Part shown: positions 17,442 through 26,731 of the stretch, one piece after another
How positions within the stretch are numbered: the stretch's first letter is position 1
Layout of the letters: every line of letters starts with the position of its first letter
Assembly: GCA_026003475.1 (NCBI GenBank)
Contig: BPHJ01000001.1
Location: 2,095,246-2,159,245, forward strand
DNA: 64,000 bases
Source: Candidatus Kapaibacterium sp.
GTDB taxonomy: Bacteria; Bacteroidota; Ignavibacteria; Kapaibacteriales; NICIL-2
Direction of reading: 5' to 3'
Position numbers and translations under genes: made by a program
Notes under the pieces: generated by a model
What the model was told of the DNA's origin: nothing
What the model saw: the letters and a program-made list of their open reading frames with translations, nothing else
Database searches by the model: none

Positions 17442-18668
17442 ATGCGTCGTGCATCTGAGTGTCTCACCTGGCGCCATATCCTGGCAATCTGTACCATCAG
17501 CGCAATTGCACGGGTGGTGTTCCTCCTCATTGCCGAGCCGCCTATCCCCGTTGCGGAGGACTACGCCATTGCTCGGCACATCGCTGCTGGCGACGGCTTT
17601 TCCATCTACGAGCGCGGACCCACCAGCATCAAAGGCCCGCTCTATCCAACCTACCTGGCAGCTTGGCTCTGGGTGCTCGGCGAGCAAAACGGGCTTCGGG
17701 CGGCGATTCTGGTGCAGCATCTTCTCTACGCTGCAATGCCAGCGCTGCTGTTCCAGCTTGGGCGAGCAATCGCCCGGCCAACGCTCGGCACAATCGCCGC
17801 GGTGCTCTTTGCACTCCACCCGACGTATTTCTACCACGCGACAGTTGCAGAAAACACCACGTGGGTTGTTGTAATGAGCGCGCTGTGGGGGATGCTCGTC
17901 TTCCGAGAGTCTCGCTCTCCGATCGGGACTGCGCTTGCTGCTGGAGCGATCATCGGCAGCTTCATTCTCGAGAAACCGATGCTTGCGGTACCGATGGCGA
18001 TGATTCTCGGCCTGCGATGGTGGCGCAGGTGGCAACAACTCACTACTGCAGCGCTCGCGGCAGCACTCTTGGTGCTGCCGTGGGCTGTACGAGGCGCTGT
18101 GCTTTTCGGGGAGCCGACGCTCACCAAATCGTATTCGAGCACGTTGACGTTTATCCATTCCTGGCTGCCCAGTATGGCAGTCCATCCTCGCTATGCGGTG
18201 CCCGATTCTGTCGAGCGAGCGCTCGATTCGCTGACGAAATTGCCCGAACGACAAGCACTCCCTGCACTGCGCTCGCTGGCGACGGACATCCTTGCGACGA
18301 AGTGGTCAATCATGCCAGAACGGACTATTGTCCACGCACTCATCTTCTGGACAATCCCACCCCGCTATTGGCAGAGCTGGTCGCTGGCATTTGTGGTAGT
18401 GCGGATCGTGCCAGTTGTTCTGTTGACAGTGCTTTGGATTTGGGGAATGGCAATTCTCTGGCGGCAGGATCGGCCGCTCCTGCTGGGTGTGCTCGGTATC
18501 GTGGCATGGGTAACGCTGGTGTACTCGCTCTACCACGTGCTCAACATCCGCTACAAGCTCGAAGTGGAGTGGCTTGAACTCTTCGTGTGCGCAGCACCAC
18601 TTGTACCGAACCAATTGCGCTCCGTACATTTGTCCCGTCCCATCCTCTCACCTTCTCCAACTGAGCCA
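17442..18668 (+). CDS. GT39/ArnT-like polyprenyl-sugar glycosyltransferase (membrane protein)
   Basis: About 409 residues of a multispanning membrane protein like the PMT/ArnT glycosyltransferases. The first helix (HILAICTISAIARVVFLLI) is followed by the large loop PPIPVAEDYAIARHIAAGDGFSIYERGPTSIKGPLYPTY (positions about 25-65), with the acidic residue pair and GPLYP typical of family 39. About ten further hydrophobic segments follow, and the end LYHVLNIRYKLEVEWLELFV corresponds to the last helices. It probably moves a lipid-linked sugar to a periplasmic acceptor. Anomaly: the frame has no stop after the last helix and continues into the next gene's start at 18669, so the true 3' end is uncertain. 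The start is set where the membrane protein begins; the frame is open from 17166. Confidence 0.7.
18625..18632 (+). promoter_or_regulatory. -7 promoter element of the small lipoprotein gene
   Basis: TACATTTG fits TAnnTTTG and lies 37 bp before ATG 18669. It suggests that the lipoprotein is a separate transcription unit and not a fusion to the membrane protein. Confidence 0.5.
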
Positions 18669-19138
18669 ATGGTACGATCATTTGCAGCTGGCGTGCTCAC
18701 CACCGCCATTGTTCTGAGCCTGACTGTCGGGGGGTGCACTTCCTCCTCATCCAGTAGCGATGGAGGCAATTCGATGTCAGCGATCGTCGGCTCGCAGCAA
18801 TGGACAGCAGCACCCGGAATGATTCAAGCGACCAATGCGAACGGTGTCGTTGCACTTGGCGGGATGGATGCTTCAGGAACGGTGCAAATTCAGCTGCGAG
18901 CGGTAGGCATCAGCCAACCTGGAACAGTCCAAATTGGCGCTGGGCAGCCGCATTCAGCCACGCTAAGCGACAATGGCACCCTCTACGTGGCCAGTAACGT
19001 TGCGGGCTCGGGCACGACACTTTCACCAGACTTACCAGCTCTGAAGCCGAGGGCACGTTTTCGTTCATCGGTATCAACGCTGAATCAAAGCTTCCACGGA
19101 ACGTTACCAACGGGAAGTTCAGCGTCCGGTTCAAGTAA
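18669..19138 (+). pseudogene. Small lipoprotein, frame-broken near 19015
   Basis: The reading starts with a lipoprotein signal (MVRSFAAGVLTTAIVLSLTVGGC), then a Ser-rich linker and a beta-rich domain (QQWTAAPGMIQATNANGVV, then TVQIQLRAVG). In the starting frame it runs into unlikely sequence after VAGSGT. One base missing near 19013-19018 would restore a continuous ending, TFTRLTSSEAEGTFSF through [12 protein letters not shown], with a stop at 19136-19138. This ending looks like small Bacteroidota surface lipoproteins of the DUF6252 kind (tentative). Cause: sequencing error, decay or recoding. The upstream membrane-protein frame runs into it without a stop. Confidence 0.6.
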
Positions 19139-19181
19139 CTGCGGAGCACACGCAGAGACAAGTACGGCAGAACGCGATTCG

Positions 19182-19190
19182 TACTTTTGC
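19182..19190 (+). promoter_or_regulatory. -7 promoter element of gatB copy 2
   Basis: TACTTTTGC, identical to the element before gatB copy 1, 62 bp before the start at 19252. Flanking bases ATTCG upstream also resemble copy 1 (GCTTCG). Confidence 0.65.
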
Positions 19191-19251
19191 GCAGCAGTCG
19201 CAGTGGGCGACTGTGAAGTGTAATCGCGTAGTTCAATGTTTCCAGACGCCA

Positions 19252-20733
19252 ATGCAGAGCGTGCATACTGGTGACTACGAAGCGGTCATTGGGCTGGAAG
19301 TGCACGCCCAGCTCCTGACGGCAACGAAGGCGTTCTGCCGATGCTCGACGCAGTACGGCGCAGCGCCGAACACTAACGTGTGCCCCGTCTGCCTTGGGCA
19401 TCCTGGTGCATTGCCCGTCCTCAATCGGCAGGTCGTGGAGTTCACGCTGCGCATGGGGTTGGCGACTGGCTGCACCATCCGACCGCGCTCACGCTTTGCG
19501 CGGAAGAACTACTTCTACCCCGATTTGCCGAAAGGCTACCAGATTTCGCAGTACGAGGACCCAATTTGCTACGGTGGCTTCGTCGAAATCGAGCTCGAGG
19601 ACGGGACGACCAAACGTATCGGCATCACACGGATTCACATGGAGGAGGACGCCGGCAAATCCATCCATGACCACGACGTTGATACACTCATTGACCTCAA
19701 TCGCTGCGGGGTGCCGCTCATCGAAATTGTTTCGGAGCCAGACATCCGTTCCCCTGGCGAAGCGGTGCTCTACCTACAGGCGATTCGGCAACTGCTCATG
19801 TACCTGGGCATCTGCGATGGCAACATGGAAGAAGGCTCCTTGCGCTGCGATGCGAACGTCTCCGTGCGGCGTCGCGGCTCAGATCGCTTCGGGACAAAAA
19901 CGGAGGTGAAAAATCTCAACTCGTTCCGCAACGTCGAGCGCGCGCTTGCCTACGAAATCGAGCGACAAATTGCTGTCCTTGCGCAGGGCGGCACCATCGA
20001 ACAAGAAACGCGGATGTGGGATGCCTCGAGCGGATCAACTCGCCCGATGCGCTCAAAAGAATTCGCCCACGACTACCGCTACTTTCCAGAGCCGGACCTG
20101 GTCCCGGTTGAGGTTAGCGCCGAGTGGATCGAGCGCGTCCGCGCAGAGTTACCCGAGCTTCCGCTGGCGCGGAAGCGCCGCTTGCAGGAGCAGTACGGGA
20201 TTCCCGCCTACGATGCAGGCATTCTCATTGCAGAACGCTCCCTGGCTGACTACTTCGAACGCGCCTGCGGCGCGCTCCGCGAGCCATCGCCAGAGCGCTA
20301 CAAACTCATCAGCAACTGGATCATGACGGAGGTGCTGCGCATTTTAGGCGAGCGGAAAATTGACATCGGATCGTTCCCCATCGAACCGGAGCGCCTTGCT
20401 GAGCTTGTCGAGCTGCAAGCGCAACGCACCATCTCCAGCCGCATAGCCAAAGAGCTCTTCGCCGAGCTGTTGAGTTCGCCTGCGCGGCCGTCGGAGCTCG
20501 TTGCTGAGCGAGGGATGGTGCAGGTCTCTGACGCAGGATACCTCGAACAGCTCGTCGAGCGTGCACTGAGCGAAAATCCCGACACCATCGAGAAGTACCG
20601 CGCAGGTAAAGTAGCGGTGCTCGGATTCCTCGTCGGTCAAGTGATGAAGTACTCGCAGGGCAAAGCCAACCCCGAGCTTGTCCGGACGCTCCTTCTGGAG
20701 CGGCTCGGACACTCGGATGCTCTTGCCCGGTAG
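19252..20733 (+). CDS. gatB: Asp/Glu-tRNA(Asn/Gln) amidotransferase subunit B (copy 2)
   Basis: A 493-residue intact GatB, counterpart of the gene at 3626-5101. The zinc-site motifs ([20 protein letters not shown]), [14 protein letters not shown] and YRYFPEPDL are all kept. The start at 19252 aligns with copy 1; an in-frame ATG at 19213 would add 13 residues absent from copy 1. Differences from copy 1 are scattered conservative changes, as expected under purifying selection and not decay. It is the first gene of the plus-strand gatB-ilvE-E1 operon, with 36 bp to ilvE. If both copies belong to one genome, two GatB variants would compete for one GatA/GatC. Confidence 0.95.
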   Translation: MQSVHTGDYEAVIGLEVHAQLLTATKAFCRCSTQYGAAPNTNVCPVCLGHPGALPVLNRQVVEFTLRMGLATGCTIRPRSRFARKNYFYPDLPKGYQISQYEDPICYGGFVEIELEDGTTKRIGITRIHMEEDAGKSIHDHDVDTLIDLNRCGVPLIEIVSEPDIRSPGEAVLYLQAIRQLLMYLGICDGNMEEGSLRCDANVSVRRRGSDRFGTKTEVKNLNSFRNVERALAYEIERQIAVLAQGGTIEQETRMWDASSGSTRPMRSKEFAHDYRYFPEPDLVPVEVSAEWIERVRAELPELPLARKRRLQEQYGIPAYDAGILIAERSLADYFERACGALREPSPERYKLISNWIMTEVLRILGERKIDIGSFPIEPERLAELVELQAQRTISSRIAKELFAELLSSPARPSELVAERGMVQVSDAGYLEQLVERALSENPDTIEKYRAGKVAVLGFLVGQVMKYSQGKANPELVRTLLLERLGHSDALAR

Positions 20734-20769
20734 GACGGAGCTTGTTTCACCCCTCTGGAGCGCCTACGC

Positions 20770-21747
20770 ATGCCAATTCCAAAGACGCGCACGATCTGGA
20801 TGAACGGCCGCTTTGTGCCATGGGAAAAAGCGCACGTCCACGTGCTTTCCCACGCACTGCACTACGCTTCCAGCTGGTTCGAGGGGATTCGTGCTTATGC
20901 GACAAAGCGTGGCATTGCAGTGTTTCGGTTGCAGGATCATTTGCGGCGACTGCAGGATTCCTGCAAGATGTACGCGGTCGAACTTCCCTACACACTCGAG
21001 GAACTTGAGCGTGCCACGCTCGAGTTGCTCCGGCGGAACCGTCTTGGCGCCTGTTACATTCGTCCGCTTGTCTTCCGCGGCTACGGCGAAATGGGCGTTC
21101 TGCCGCTCAACTGTCCGGTTGAGGTGGTAATCGCTGCTTGGCAGTGGGGGCGTTATTTGGGCGAGGACTCTGCTGAACGTGGAGTGGATATCTGCGTCTC
21201 CTCGTGGACGCGCCCGTCGAACAACGCACTCCCAGCGATGGCGAAAGCAGCAGCGAACTACCTCAACTCGCAGCTTGTCAAGATCGAGGCTGCCCGTCAT
21301 GGGTACGCCGAGGGGCTCACGCTCGACGAGCACGGAAATTTGAGCGAAGGCAGCGGCGAGAATGTCTTTCTCGTTCGCGATGGGACGCTCTACACACCGC
21401 CGCTTGCCGCATCAATTCTCCCAGGGATCACACGAGCAACTGTCGTTGAGCTGGCACGCGACGAAGGAATCCCCGTCGTCGAGCAAATCATTCCGCGGGC
21501 GATGCTCTACGTTGCCGACGAGGTCTTCTTGACCGGAACAGCAGCAGAGATTACGCCGGTGCGATCAATCGATCGTATCGCAATCGGGAGCGGAACAGTC
21601 GGCCCCGTCACGCGTGCGATCATGGAGCGCTTTGCCCGTATCACCCGCGATGGCGAGGATCCTTACCAGTGGCTGACATTCGTCAACAAATCGAGTGCTC
21701 GTGCGTCCAAACGCACGCGTTCCAGCCAGACAGTCAACAGTAAGTAG
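20770..21747 (+). CDS. ilvE: Branched-chain amino acid aminotransferase (copy 2)
   Basis: A 325-residue fold-type IV aminotransferase matching the gene at 2610-3590. The PLP lysine is at about residue 159 in AKAAANYLNSQL. SEGSGENVF, LPGITRATV and FLTGTAAEITPVRS are intact. Changes against copy 1 cluster in the middle (for example GVLPLNCPVEVV against GLMPFGSPVEVV) and at the extreme C-terminus. It is followed after 22 bp by the E1 gene. Role: transamination of Leu, Ile and Val, feeding or draining the 2-oxoacid pool used by E1. Confidence 0.93.
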   Translation: MPIPKTRTIWMNGRFVPWEKAHVHVLSHALHYASSWFEGIRAYATKRGIAVFRLQDHLRRLQDSCKMYAVELPYTLEELERATLELLRRNRLGACYIRPLVFRGYGEMGVLPLNCPVEVVIAAWQWGRYLGEDSAERGVDICVSSWTRPSNNALPAMAKAAANYLNSQLVKIEAARHGYAEGLTLDEHGNLSEGSGENVFLVRDGTLYTPPLAASILPGITRATVVELARDEGIPVVEQIIPRAMLYVADEVFLTGTAAEITPVRSIDRIAIGSGTVGPVTRAIMERFARITRDGEDPYQWLTFVNKSSARASKRTRSSQTVNSK

Positions 21748-21769
21748 CACCATCATCCCCACCCGGAAC

Positions 21770-23905
21770 ATGCCAAGCCGTTCAAAGTCGAGCCGAACGA
21801 AAAAATCTTCACCTGCTCCAGTACCATCCCCAACGAATGGGTCGTCCAGCCGAACCGCTGAGCATTCGCGCTTTGATTTTACCGGCTTTGACCGTGAGAC
21901 GATCCTCCGCTGGTACAAGCTCAACCATCTCGGACGAAAGCTTGACGAAAAAGCTGCCACGTACCTGAAGATGGCGAAAGGATGGTCCTACCATGCACCG
22001 TGCGCAGGGCACGATGGGATTCAGCTCGCCATTGGGCAAATTTTCCGTCCCGGGAAGGATTTTCTCTTCCCCTACTACCGCGATTTGATCACAGCGCTCT
22101 CGGCAGGCATTACGCCCTACGAGGTCATCCTCAACGGGCTGAGCAAGGACGCCGACGTTGCCGGCGGCGGTCGGCACATGAGTAACCACTTTGCCAAGCC
22201 TTCGATTCGAATCCAGAACGTCAGCTCCTGCACAGGAAACCACGCCCAACATGCCGCTGGTACCGCACGCGCCATCAAAAAGTACAAGGGCGATGAGCTG
22301 GTCATCTACTCCGGCGGTGAGTCGGCATGTTCGGAGGGCTACTTCTACGAAGCAGTCAACGGTGCATCGCGCGAGCAACTGCCGGTGATTTTTGTGATCC
22401 AGAACAACAAGTTCGGCATCTCTGTCCCCGTCGAAGAGCAGACAGCCAACCCCGATGTATCGGACAACTTCGTCGGCTTTCGTCATCTGCTCATCATCAA
22501 GTGCGACGGGCGCGATGTCTTCGACTCGTACCGTGCGATGAAGAAAGCTGCTGAGTACGTCCTTTCAGGCGCAGGGCCGGCGATGGTGCATGCCGACTGC
22601 GACCGGATCGGCTCGCACTCGAATTCCGACAATCACGAGCTCTACCGCTCCAAGGAAGAAATCGAAGCAATGAAGGCGCGCGACCCGCTAAAGAACTTCC
22701 GCCAGCGGATCCTCGAGGAGGGCATCGCCAGCGAGGAAGAGCTCCAGGCACTCGAGCAAGAGAACATGGCGGAAATCGCAGCTGCAGCAGAGAAAGCCGA
22801 AGCTGCGGCTGATCCAGATCCTGCTTCGTGGAAGGACTTCATCGTGCCTCCGGCGATCATTGACTACAACGATCCGAGCGAGGAACAGGCTGTCTTTGAT
22901 CCGAACGCGCCGATGCTCACACTCCGCGAGGGGATCAACTACGCGCTCAAGCAGGAGTTCCGCCGCAACCCGCATACGTTCCTGTGGGGCCAGGATGTCG
23001 CCTCGAAGAACAAGCAGGGCATCTTCAACGTCGTCAAAGGAATGCTCGACGAGTTCGGCAACGAGCGAATCTTCAATGCTCCGATTGCGGAAGACTACAT
23101 CGTCGGCACTGCCAACGGCTTCTGCCGCTATCGGGACGACATCCGCGTGGTGATCGAGGGTGCCGAGTTCGCCGATTATTTCTGGCCAGCGATGGAGCAA
23201 CTCATCGAGTGCTCGCACGATTACTGGCGCTCGCGAGGACAGTTCACACCGAACATTGTCATCCGACTCGCCAGCGGTGGGTACATTCAAGGCGGGCTCT
23301 ACCATTCGCAGTGTCTCGACGCGGTGTTTGCGCACTTGCCGGGCATCCGTGTGGTATGTCCTGCATTTGCCGACGATGCTATCGGTTTGATGCGGACGGC
23401 GATTCGTTCGCAAGGGGTGACAATGTACATTGAGCCGAAATTCCTCTACAACTACCGCCCGACGAGCGCACCGACACCGCCGGATGACTACCTGATTCCC
23501 TTCGGCAAAGCGCGCCAGCGGCGTGCGGGCAAGGATGTTACGGTGGTTTCTTACGGCAATGCATTGCACTGGTCGCTCAAAGCAGCCGAGCAGCTGGCAG
23601 CCGAAGGTATTGACGTCCAGGTCATTGACTTGCGGTCGCTGCGTCCGTGGGATCGGGAGCGTGTCTGCGAGGCAGTCAAGCGGACCAGCCGCTGCGTTGT
23701 CGCCCACGAGCACTACTTGACCGGTGGCTTTGGTGGCGAAGTAGCCTCAACAATTCAAGATGAATGCTTCCGCTGGCTCGATGCGCCGGTCAAGCGCGTG
23801 GCGTCGAAAGATTGCCCTGTCGGCTTTGCCAAGCCGCTCGAGAATGCGATTCTGCTGAGTGCTGAGGATATTGTCGAGGCGGTGCGGCAGGTTCTGCGCT
23901 GGTGA
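21770..23905 (+). CDS. 2-oxoacid dehydrogenase E1, fused alpha-beta (copy 2)
   Basis: A 711-residue fused E1, the most conserved pair of the duplicated block (roughly 93 percent identical to 430-2589 by eye). GESACSEG and the paired Asn of the thiamine diphosphate site, the LREGINYALKQEF start of the beta part and the C-terminal GGFGGEVASTIQDE segment are intact. The start at 21770 corresponds to copy 1; the frame is open from 21695 inside ilvE. The variable parts are the low-complexity N-terminal 45 residues and the helical linker between alpha and beta (about residues 325-390). It converges on guaB with 8 bp between stop codons. Confidence 0.92.
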   Translation: MPSRSKSSRTKKSSPAPVPSPTNGSSSRTAEHSRFDFTGFDRETILRWYKLNHLGRKLDEKAATYLKMAKGWSYHAPCAGHDGIQLAIGQIFRPGKDFLFPYYRDLITALSAGITPYEVILNGLSKDADVAGGGRHMSNHFAKPSIRIQNVSSCTGNHAQHAAGTARAIKKYKGDELVIYSGGESACSEGYFYEAVNGASREQLPVIFVIQNNKFGISVPVEEQTANPDVSDNFVGFRHLLIIKCDGRDVFDSYRAMKKAAEYVLSGAGPAMVHADCDRIGSHSNSDNHELYRSKEEIEAMKARDPLKNFRQRILEEGIASEEELQALEQENMAEIAAAAEKAEAAADPDPASWKDFIVPPAIIDYNDPSEEQAVFDPNAPMLTLREGINYALKQEFRRNPHTFLWGQDVASKNKQGIFNVVKGMLDEFGNERIFNAPIAEDYIVGTANGFCRYRDDIRVVIEGAEFADYFWPAMEQLIECSHDYWRSRGQFTPNIVIRLASGGYIQGGLYHSQCLDAVFAHLPGIRVVCPAFADDAIGLMRTAIRSQGVTMYIEPKFLYNYRPTSAPTPPDDYLIPFGKARQRRAGKDVTVVSYGNALHWSLKAAEQLAAEGIDVQVIDLRSLRPWDRERVCEAVKRTSRCVVAHEHYLTGGFGGEVASTIQDECFRWLDAPVKRVASKDCPVGFAKPLENAILLSAEDIVEAVRQVLRW

Positions 23906-23913
23906 GCGAGAGG

Positions 23914-25380
23914 TTATCCCCAGTAGTTCGGAGACTCTTTGGTAATGATGACATCATGGGGATGTGATTCGCGCAATCCTGCGGGCGTGATGCGGACGAA
24001 GCGGCCGTGCTCTTTGAGTTCGGCAATCGTGCTGCACCCGCAGTACCCCATCGCAGCGCGCAAACCTCCAACGATTTGGTAGAGCGTGTCGGCGACGGAA
24101 CCTTTGAACGGGACACGGCCTTCGATTCCTTCGGGGACAAGTTTGGTGATCTCATCTTCGACGTCCTGGAAGTAGCGGTCGGCTGAGCCGCTCATCATTG
24201 CGCCTTCGCTCCCCATGCCGCGGTACACCTTGAACATGCGTCCTTCGTACTGCACCTTTTCGCCTGGGGATTCTTCATGGCCGGCGAGCATGTTGCCCAT
24301 CATCACGCAGTCAGCGCCAGCGGCAATTGCTTTCGCGATATCGCCAGTTTGTTTGATGCCACCATCGGCGATGAGTGGGACTCCCTCTTCCTGGCAGACG
24401 TCGGCGGCTGCCATAATTGCGCTCAGTTGCGGGACGCCGACGCCAGCGATGATGCGCGTCGTGCAGATCGAACCGGGACCGACCCCCACCTTGACGCCGT
24501 CGGCTCCTGCGTCAATGAGTGCGCGCGCGCCGTCGGCTGTTGCGATGTTGCCTGCAATCAGTTGCAGCCCTGGATAGTGTGCTTTGATGCGCTCGACCAT
24601 CTCGAGGACGCCGCGCGAATGGCCGTGGGCAGTATCAACGACAACGACATCAACCCCCGCTTCGACGAGTGCGGCGACGCGCTCGAGCGTGTCGGCAGTG
24701 ACACCGACCGCTGCCCCAACGCGTAGGCGTCCGTGTTCATCTTTGCAGGCATTCGGGTAGCGACGTTTCTTTTGGATGTCCTTGAACGTGATAAGTCCGC
24801 AGAGGACACCGCGCTCGTCCACAACGGGGAGTTTTTCGATGCGGTGCTGTTGAAGAATGCGCTCGGCATCGTCGAGTGTTGTGCCGACTGGTGCGGTGAT
24901 AAGGTTCGTGCGCGTCATGACGTCAGCGATTGGGCGCGAGAGATCCTCGATGAATCGAAGGTCGCGGTTTGTCAGAATCCCCACCAAACGGCGAGACTTA
25001 TCAACGATCGGGATGCCAGCGATGCCGTAGCGGGCCATGATGCGTTTGGCATCGCCGATGGTTCGGTCTGGTTCGAGTGTGATGGGGTCTTTGATCATGC
25101 CGCTTTCACTACGCTTGACTTTGCTGACCTCCTCTGCTTGGCGGTGGGCACTCATGTTCTTGTGGATAACCCCAATTCCACCGGCACGTGCCAGCGCAAT
25201 CGCCATCGCCGATTCGGTGACCGTGTCCATTGCAGCACTGACGATGGGAATGTTTAGCGAGATGCCGCGCGTCAGTCGAGTGTGGAGGGAAACATCGCGG
25301 GGTAGCACTTCCGAGTATCGCGGGACGAGCAATACATCGTCGAACGTAACGCCATCGCCAAGAATTTTCTCGAACCTCAT
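23914..25380 (-). CDS. guaB: IMP dehydrogenase (copy 2, complete)
   Basis: A 488-residue IMP dehydrogenase. The N-terminus [20 protein letters not shown] is the canonical start of the family; the frame is open 57 codons further upstream but that part is not family-like. Two CBS domains lie at about residues 95-215 ([17 protein letters not shown], then [15 protein letters not shown]). The catalytic cysteine is in [15 protein letters not shown], and the flap and the C-terminal ESPNYWG end are present. It supplies XMP for GMP synthesis. The gene is convergent with E1, and a long intergenic region separates its start from the tRNA gene. Confidence 0.96.
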   Translation of the reverse strand: MRFEKILGDGVTFDDVLLVPRYSEVLPRDVSLHTRLTRGISLNIPIVSAAMDTVTESAMAIALARAGGIGVIHKNMSAHRQAEEVSKVKRSESGMIKDPITLEPDRTIGDAKRIMARYGIAGIPIVDKSRRLVGILTNRDLRFIEDLSRPIADVMTRTNLITAPVGTTLDDAERILQQHRIEKLPVVDERGVLCGLITFKDIQKKRRYPNACKDEHGRLRVGAAVGVTADTLERVAALVEAGVDVVVVDTAHGHSRGVLEMVERIKAHYPGLQLIAGNIATADGARALIDAGADGVKVGVGPGSICTTRIIAGVGVPQLSAIMAAADVCQEEGVPLIADGGIKQTGDIAKAIAAGADCVMMGNMLAGHEESPGEKVQYEGRMFKVYRGMGSEGAMMSGSADRYFQDVEDEITKLVPEGIEGRVPFKGSVADTLYQIVGGLRAAMGYCGCSTIAELKEHGRFVRITPAGLRESHPHDVIITKESPNYWG

Positions 25381-25405
25381 GGCCAAAGCTGTGGAGAACG
25401 AACGC

Positions 25406-25414
25406 GCGAAAATA
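25406..25414 (-). promoter_or_regulatory. Possible -7 element of guaB
   Basis: TATTTTCGC on the minus strand differs from TAnnTTTGC at one base and lies 25 bp before the guaB start at 25380. This is weak evidence. Confidence 0.25.
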
Positions 25415-25658
25415 CTGTGCAGTTCGACGTGGTGCTTGAGCGCTCGTGCATCGAGCGCACCAGTGCCTTGAACAGAGATGGGTTCGCCACTCTGCTGTAG
25501 TGATGGAGCGCTCGTAGCCGTCGGCACCGGTTGAGCAACTGTGTGTCGCACGGAAGTACTGTGCAGGTGGAGCGCAGGAGTAGTAGGTGTGAAGAAAAGT
25601 TGACAGTGTGGAGTAGGCTGGACGATTTGGAGTGTTTCGATAGAAGGAAAATGCGCAG

Positions 25659-25683
25659 CAGAGCGGAAAAATTTTTCGCTCTG
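25659..25683. repeat. 25-base near-perfect palindrome
   Basis: CAGAGCG and CGCTCTG flank an AT-only core (AAAAATTTTT) with one extra G. It lies 28 bp before the tRNA promoter element and about 280 bp from the guaB start. It could be an operator or a cruciform; there is no T tract after it in either direction. Confidence 0.5.
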
Positions 25684-25710
25684 TCGCAGGAGCGGTAGCT
25701 AGTGGTAGCG

Positions 25711-25719
25711 TATATTTGC
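25711..25719 (+). promoter_or_regulatory. -7 promoter element of tRNA-Arg
   Basis: TATATTTGC fits TAnnTTTGC and ends 13 bp before the mature tRNA 5' end, a distance expected for a stable-RNA promoter. Confidence 0.7.
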
Positions 25720-25732
25720 GGTGCGGAACGCC

Positions 25733-25805
25733 GCGCCCGTAGCTTAATGGATAGAGCATTGGATTCCGGTTCCAAAGGTTGGGGGTTCGAGTCCCTCCGG
25801 GCGCG
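25733..25805 (+). tRNA. tRNA-Arg (anticodon CCG)
   Basis: A 73-base cloverleaf. The acceptor stem GCGCCCG pairs with CGGGCGC, the D arm is GCTTAATGGATAGAGC, and the anticodon stem TTGGA/TCCAA holds loop TTCCGGT with anticodon CCG. The T arm has TTCGAGT in its loop and the discriminator base is G. CCA is not encoded. It reads the CGG arginine codon. Confidence 0.95.
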
Positions 25806-25870
25806 CGAGTCTGCATGCAGCATCCACCCTTGCCCGCCGGAAATTGGGCACAACGGACGTACGATAACTC

Positions 25871-26602
25871 ATGGCTGAACCGACAACACCGACCCAGGAT
25901 CCTGTAGCGGAAGCGCCTGTAGCACCGCCGGCAGTGACGTTGCCGCCGTGGGTCGAACAGGTGTGGAGCGATCGCCGCATTCGGTATGGTGCGGCGGTAG
26001 TTCTCGCGCTCGCTCTTGCCGTTGCTGGCTATCTGCTGTGGCACTCGGCGCAGCAAGATCGCGAGCAGGAAGCCAGCTTAGCGCTCAGTCGCGTACTTCC
26101 GTACATCGAAGCCGAGCAGTACGATCAAGCGCTCGATGGCGATCCGAAAAAGACAGTCCGCGGTGAGCCTGTTCAAGGCCTCCGGATGATCGCCGATACC
26201 TACGGGAGCACGACTGCAGGGAAAACTGCAGCATTCTACGCTGGACAAATCTTCCTGAGCCGTAAACGGTACGATGACGCAGAGCGGTACTTCGAGCAGG
26301 CGTCTGGCTCGGATGCAGTGTTGGTGCGCATTGGTGCGCAGGCAGGACTGGCGGCGTGCTACGAGCAACGTTCGAAGTTTGAAGAGGCCGCTGAGCTCTA
26401 TGAACGCCTGTTCTCCGATGCTGGGCGTGCGGGCATGAAGGACAAGTTCATGCTTGAAGCTGCACTTTGCTATGAAAAAGCAGGAAAAACCGATCAAGCA
26501 ATCCGCCTCTACAAGGCATTGCTTGCGGAGTTTGAATTTTCTGAATATGCACCGGATGCCAAGGCGGGACTTGTCCGAGTTGGCACAGTTGTTGAGTACT
26601 GA
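25871..26602 (+). CDS. Membrane-anchored TPR protein (YfgM-like)
   Basis: A 243-residue protein with a proline-rich cytoplasmic N-terminus, one transmembrane helix at about residues 38-56 (YGAAVVLALALAVAGYLLW) and a periplasmic domain of tetratricopeptide repeats. Repeats are visible at KTAAFYAGQIFLSRKRYDDAERYFEQA, at LAACYEQRSKFEEAAELYERL and at EAALCYEKAGKTDQAIRLYKAL (described by their first residues near 117, 155 and 195). The layout equals YfgM-type proteins, which work with the SecYEG/PpiD periplasmic chaperone network. That role is inferred from architecture only. It may be cotranscribed with the tRNA upstream, as no separate promoter is evident. Confidence 0.75.
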   Translation: MAEPTTPTQDPVAEAPVAPPAVTLPPWVEQVWSDRRIRYGAAVVLALALAVAGYLLWHSAQQDREQEASLALSRVLPYIEAEQYDQALDGDPKKTVRGEPVQGLRMIADTYGSTTAGKTAAFYAGQIFLSRKRYDDAERYFEQASGSDAVLVRIGAQAGLAACYEQRSKFEEAAELYERLFSDAGRAGMKDKFMLEAALCYEKAGKTDQAIRLYKALLAEFEFSEYAPDAKAGLVRVGTVVEY

Positions 26603-26731
26603 GCGCGCCCTTGACAGCTGGCAGGAGTGCAGAAGTTCAGCACGTGCCTGTCAAGGAAACCAAACAGCAGAACAGTGACATCAATCAATGAACAATCAGG
26701 TATGACAACGTTTTACTCTCTCGGAGGTCGT

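Larger units (their letters stand above)
19182..25380. repeat. Right arm of the diverged inverted gene-block duplication
   Basis: This is the mirror partner of 1-5152, with promoter, gatB, ilvE and E1 alpha/beta on the plus strand and a complete guaB on the minus strand. All four reading frames are intact in this arm. Homology appears to stop upstream of the gatB promoter, where the left arm meets a VWA-OmpA lipoprotein and this arm meets a different lipoprotein. Confidence 0.9.
25415..25732. other. Intergenic region between guaB and the tRNA gene
   Basis: No credible gene is seen here. The stretch contains the palindrome at 25659-25683 and the tRNA promoter at 25711-25719. Minus-strand reading frames across it and through the tRNA are artefacts. 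Confidence 0.6.

Noticed and set aside
17178..18254. Full 358-codon minus-strand frame across the GT39-like gene
   Set aside because: Only its last 83 codons look like protein (PII-like); the rest is antisense to a convincing multispanning membrane protein.
25377..25853. Minus-strand reading frame through the tRNA giving a peptide with RDSNPQPLEPESNALSI
   Set aside because: This is the well-known artefact of translating a tRNA-Arg gene antisense; the tRNA and guaB explain the DNA.
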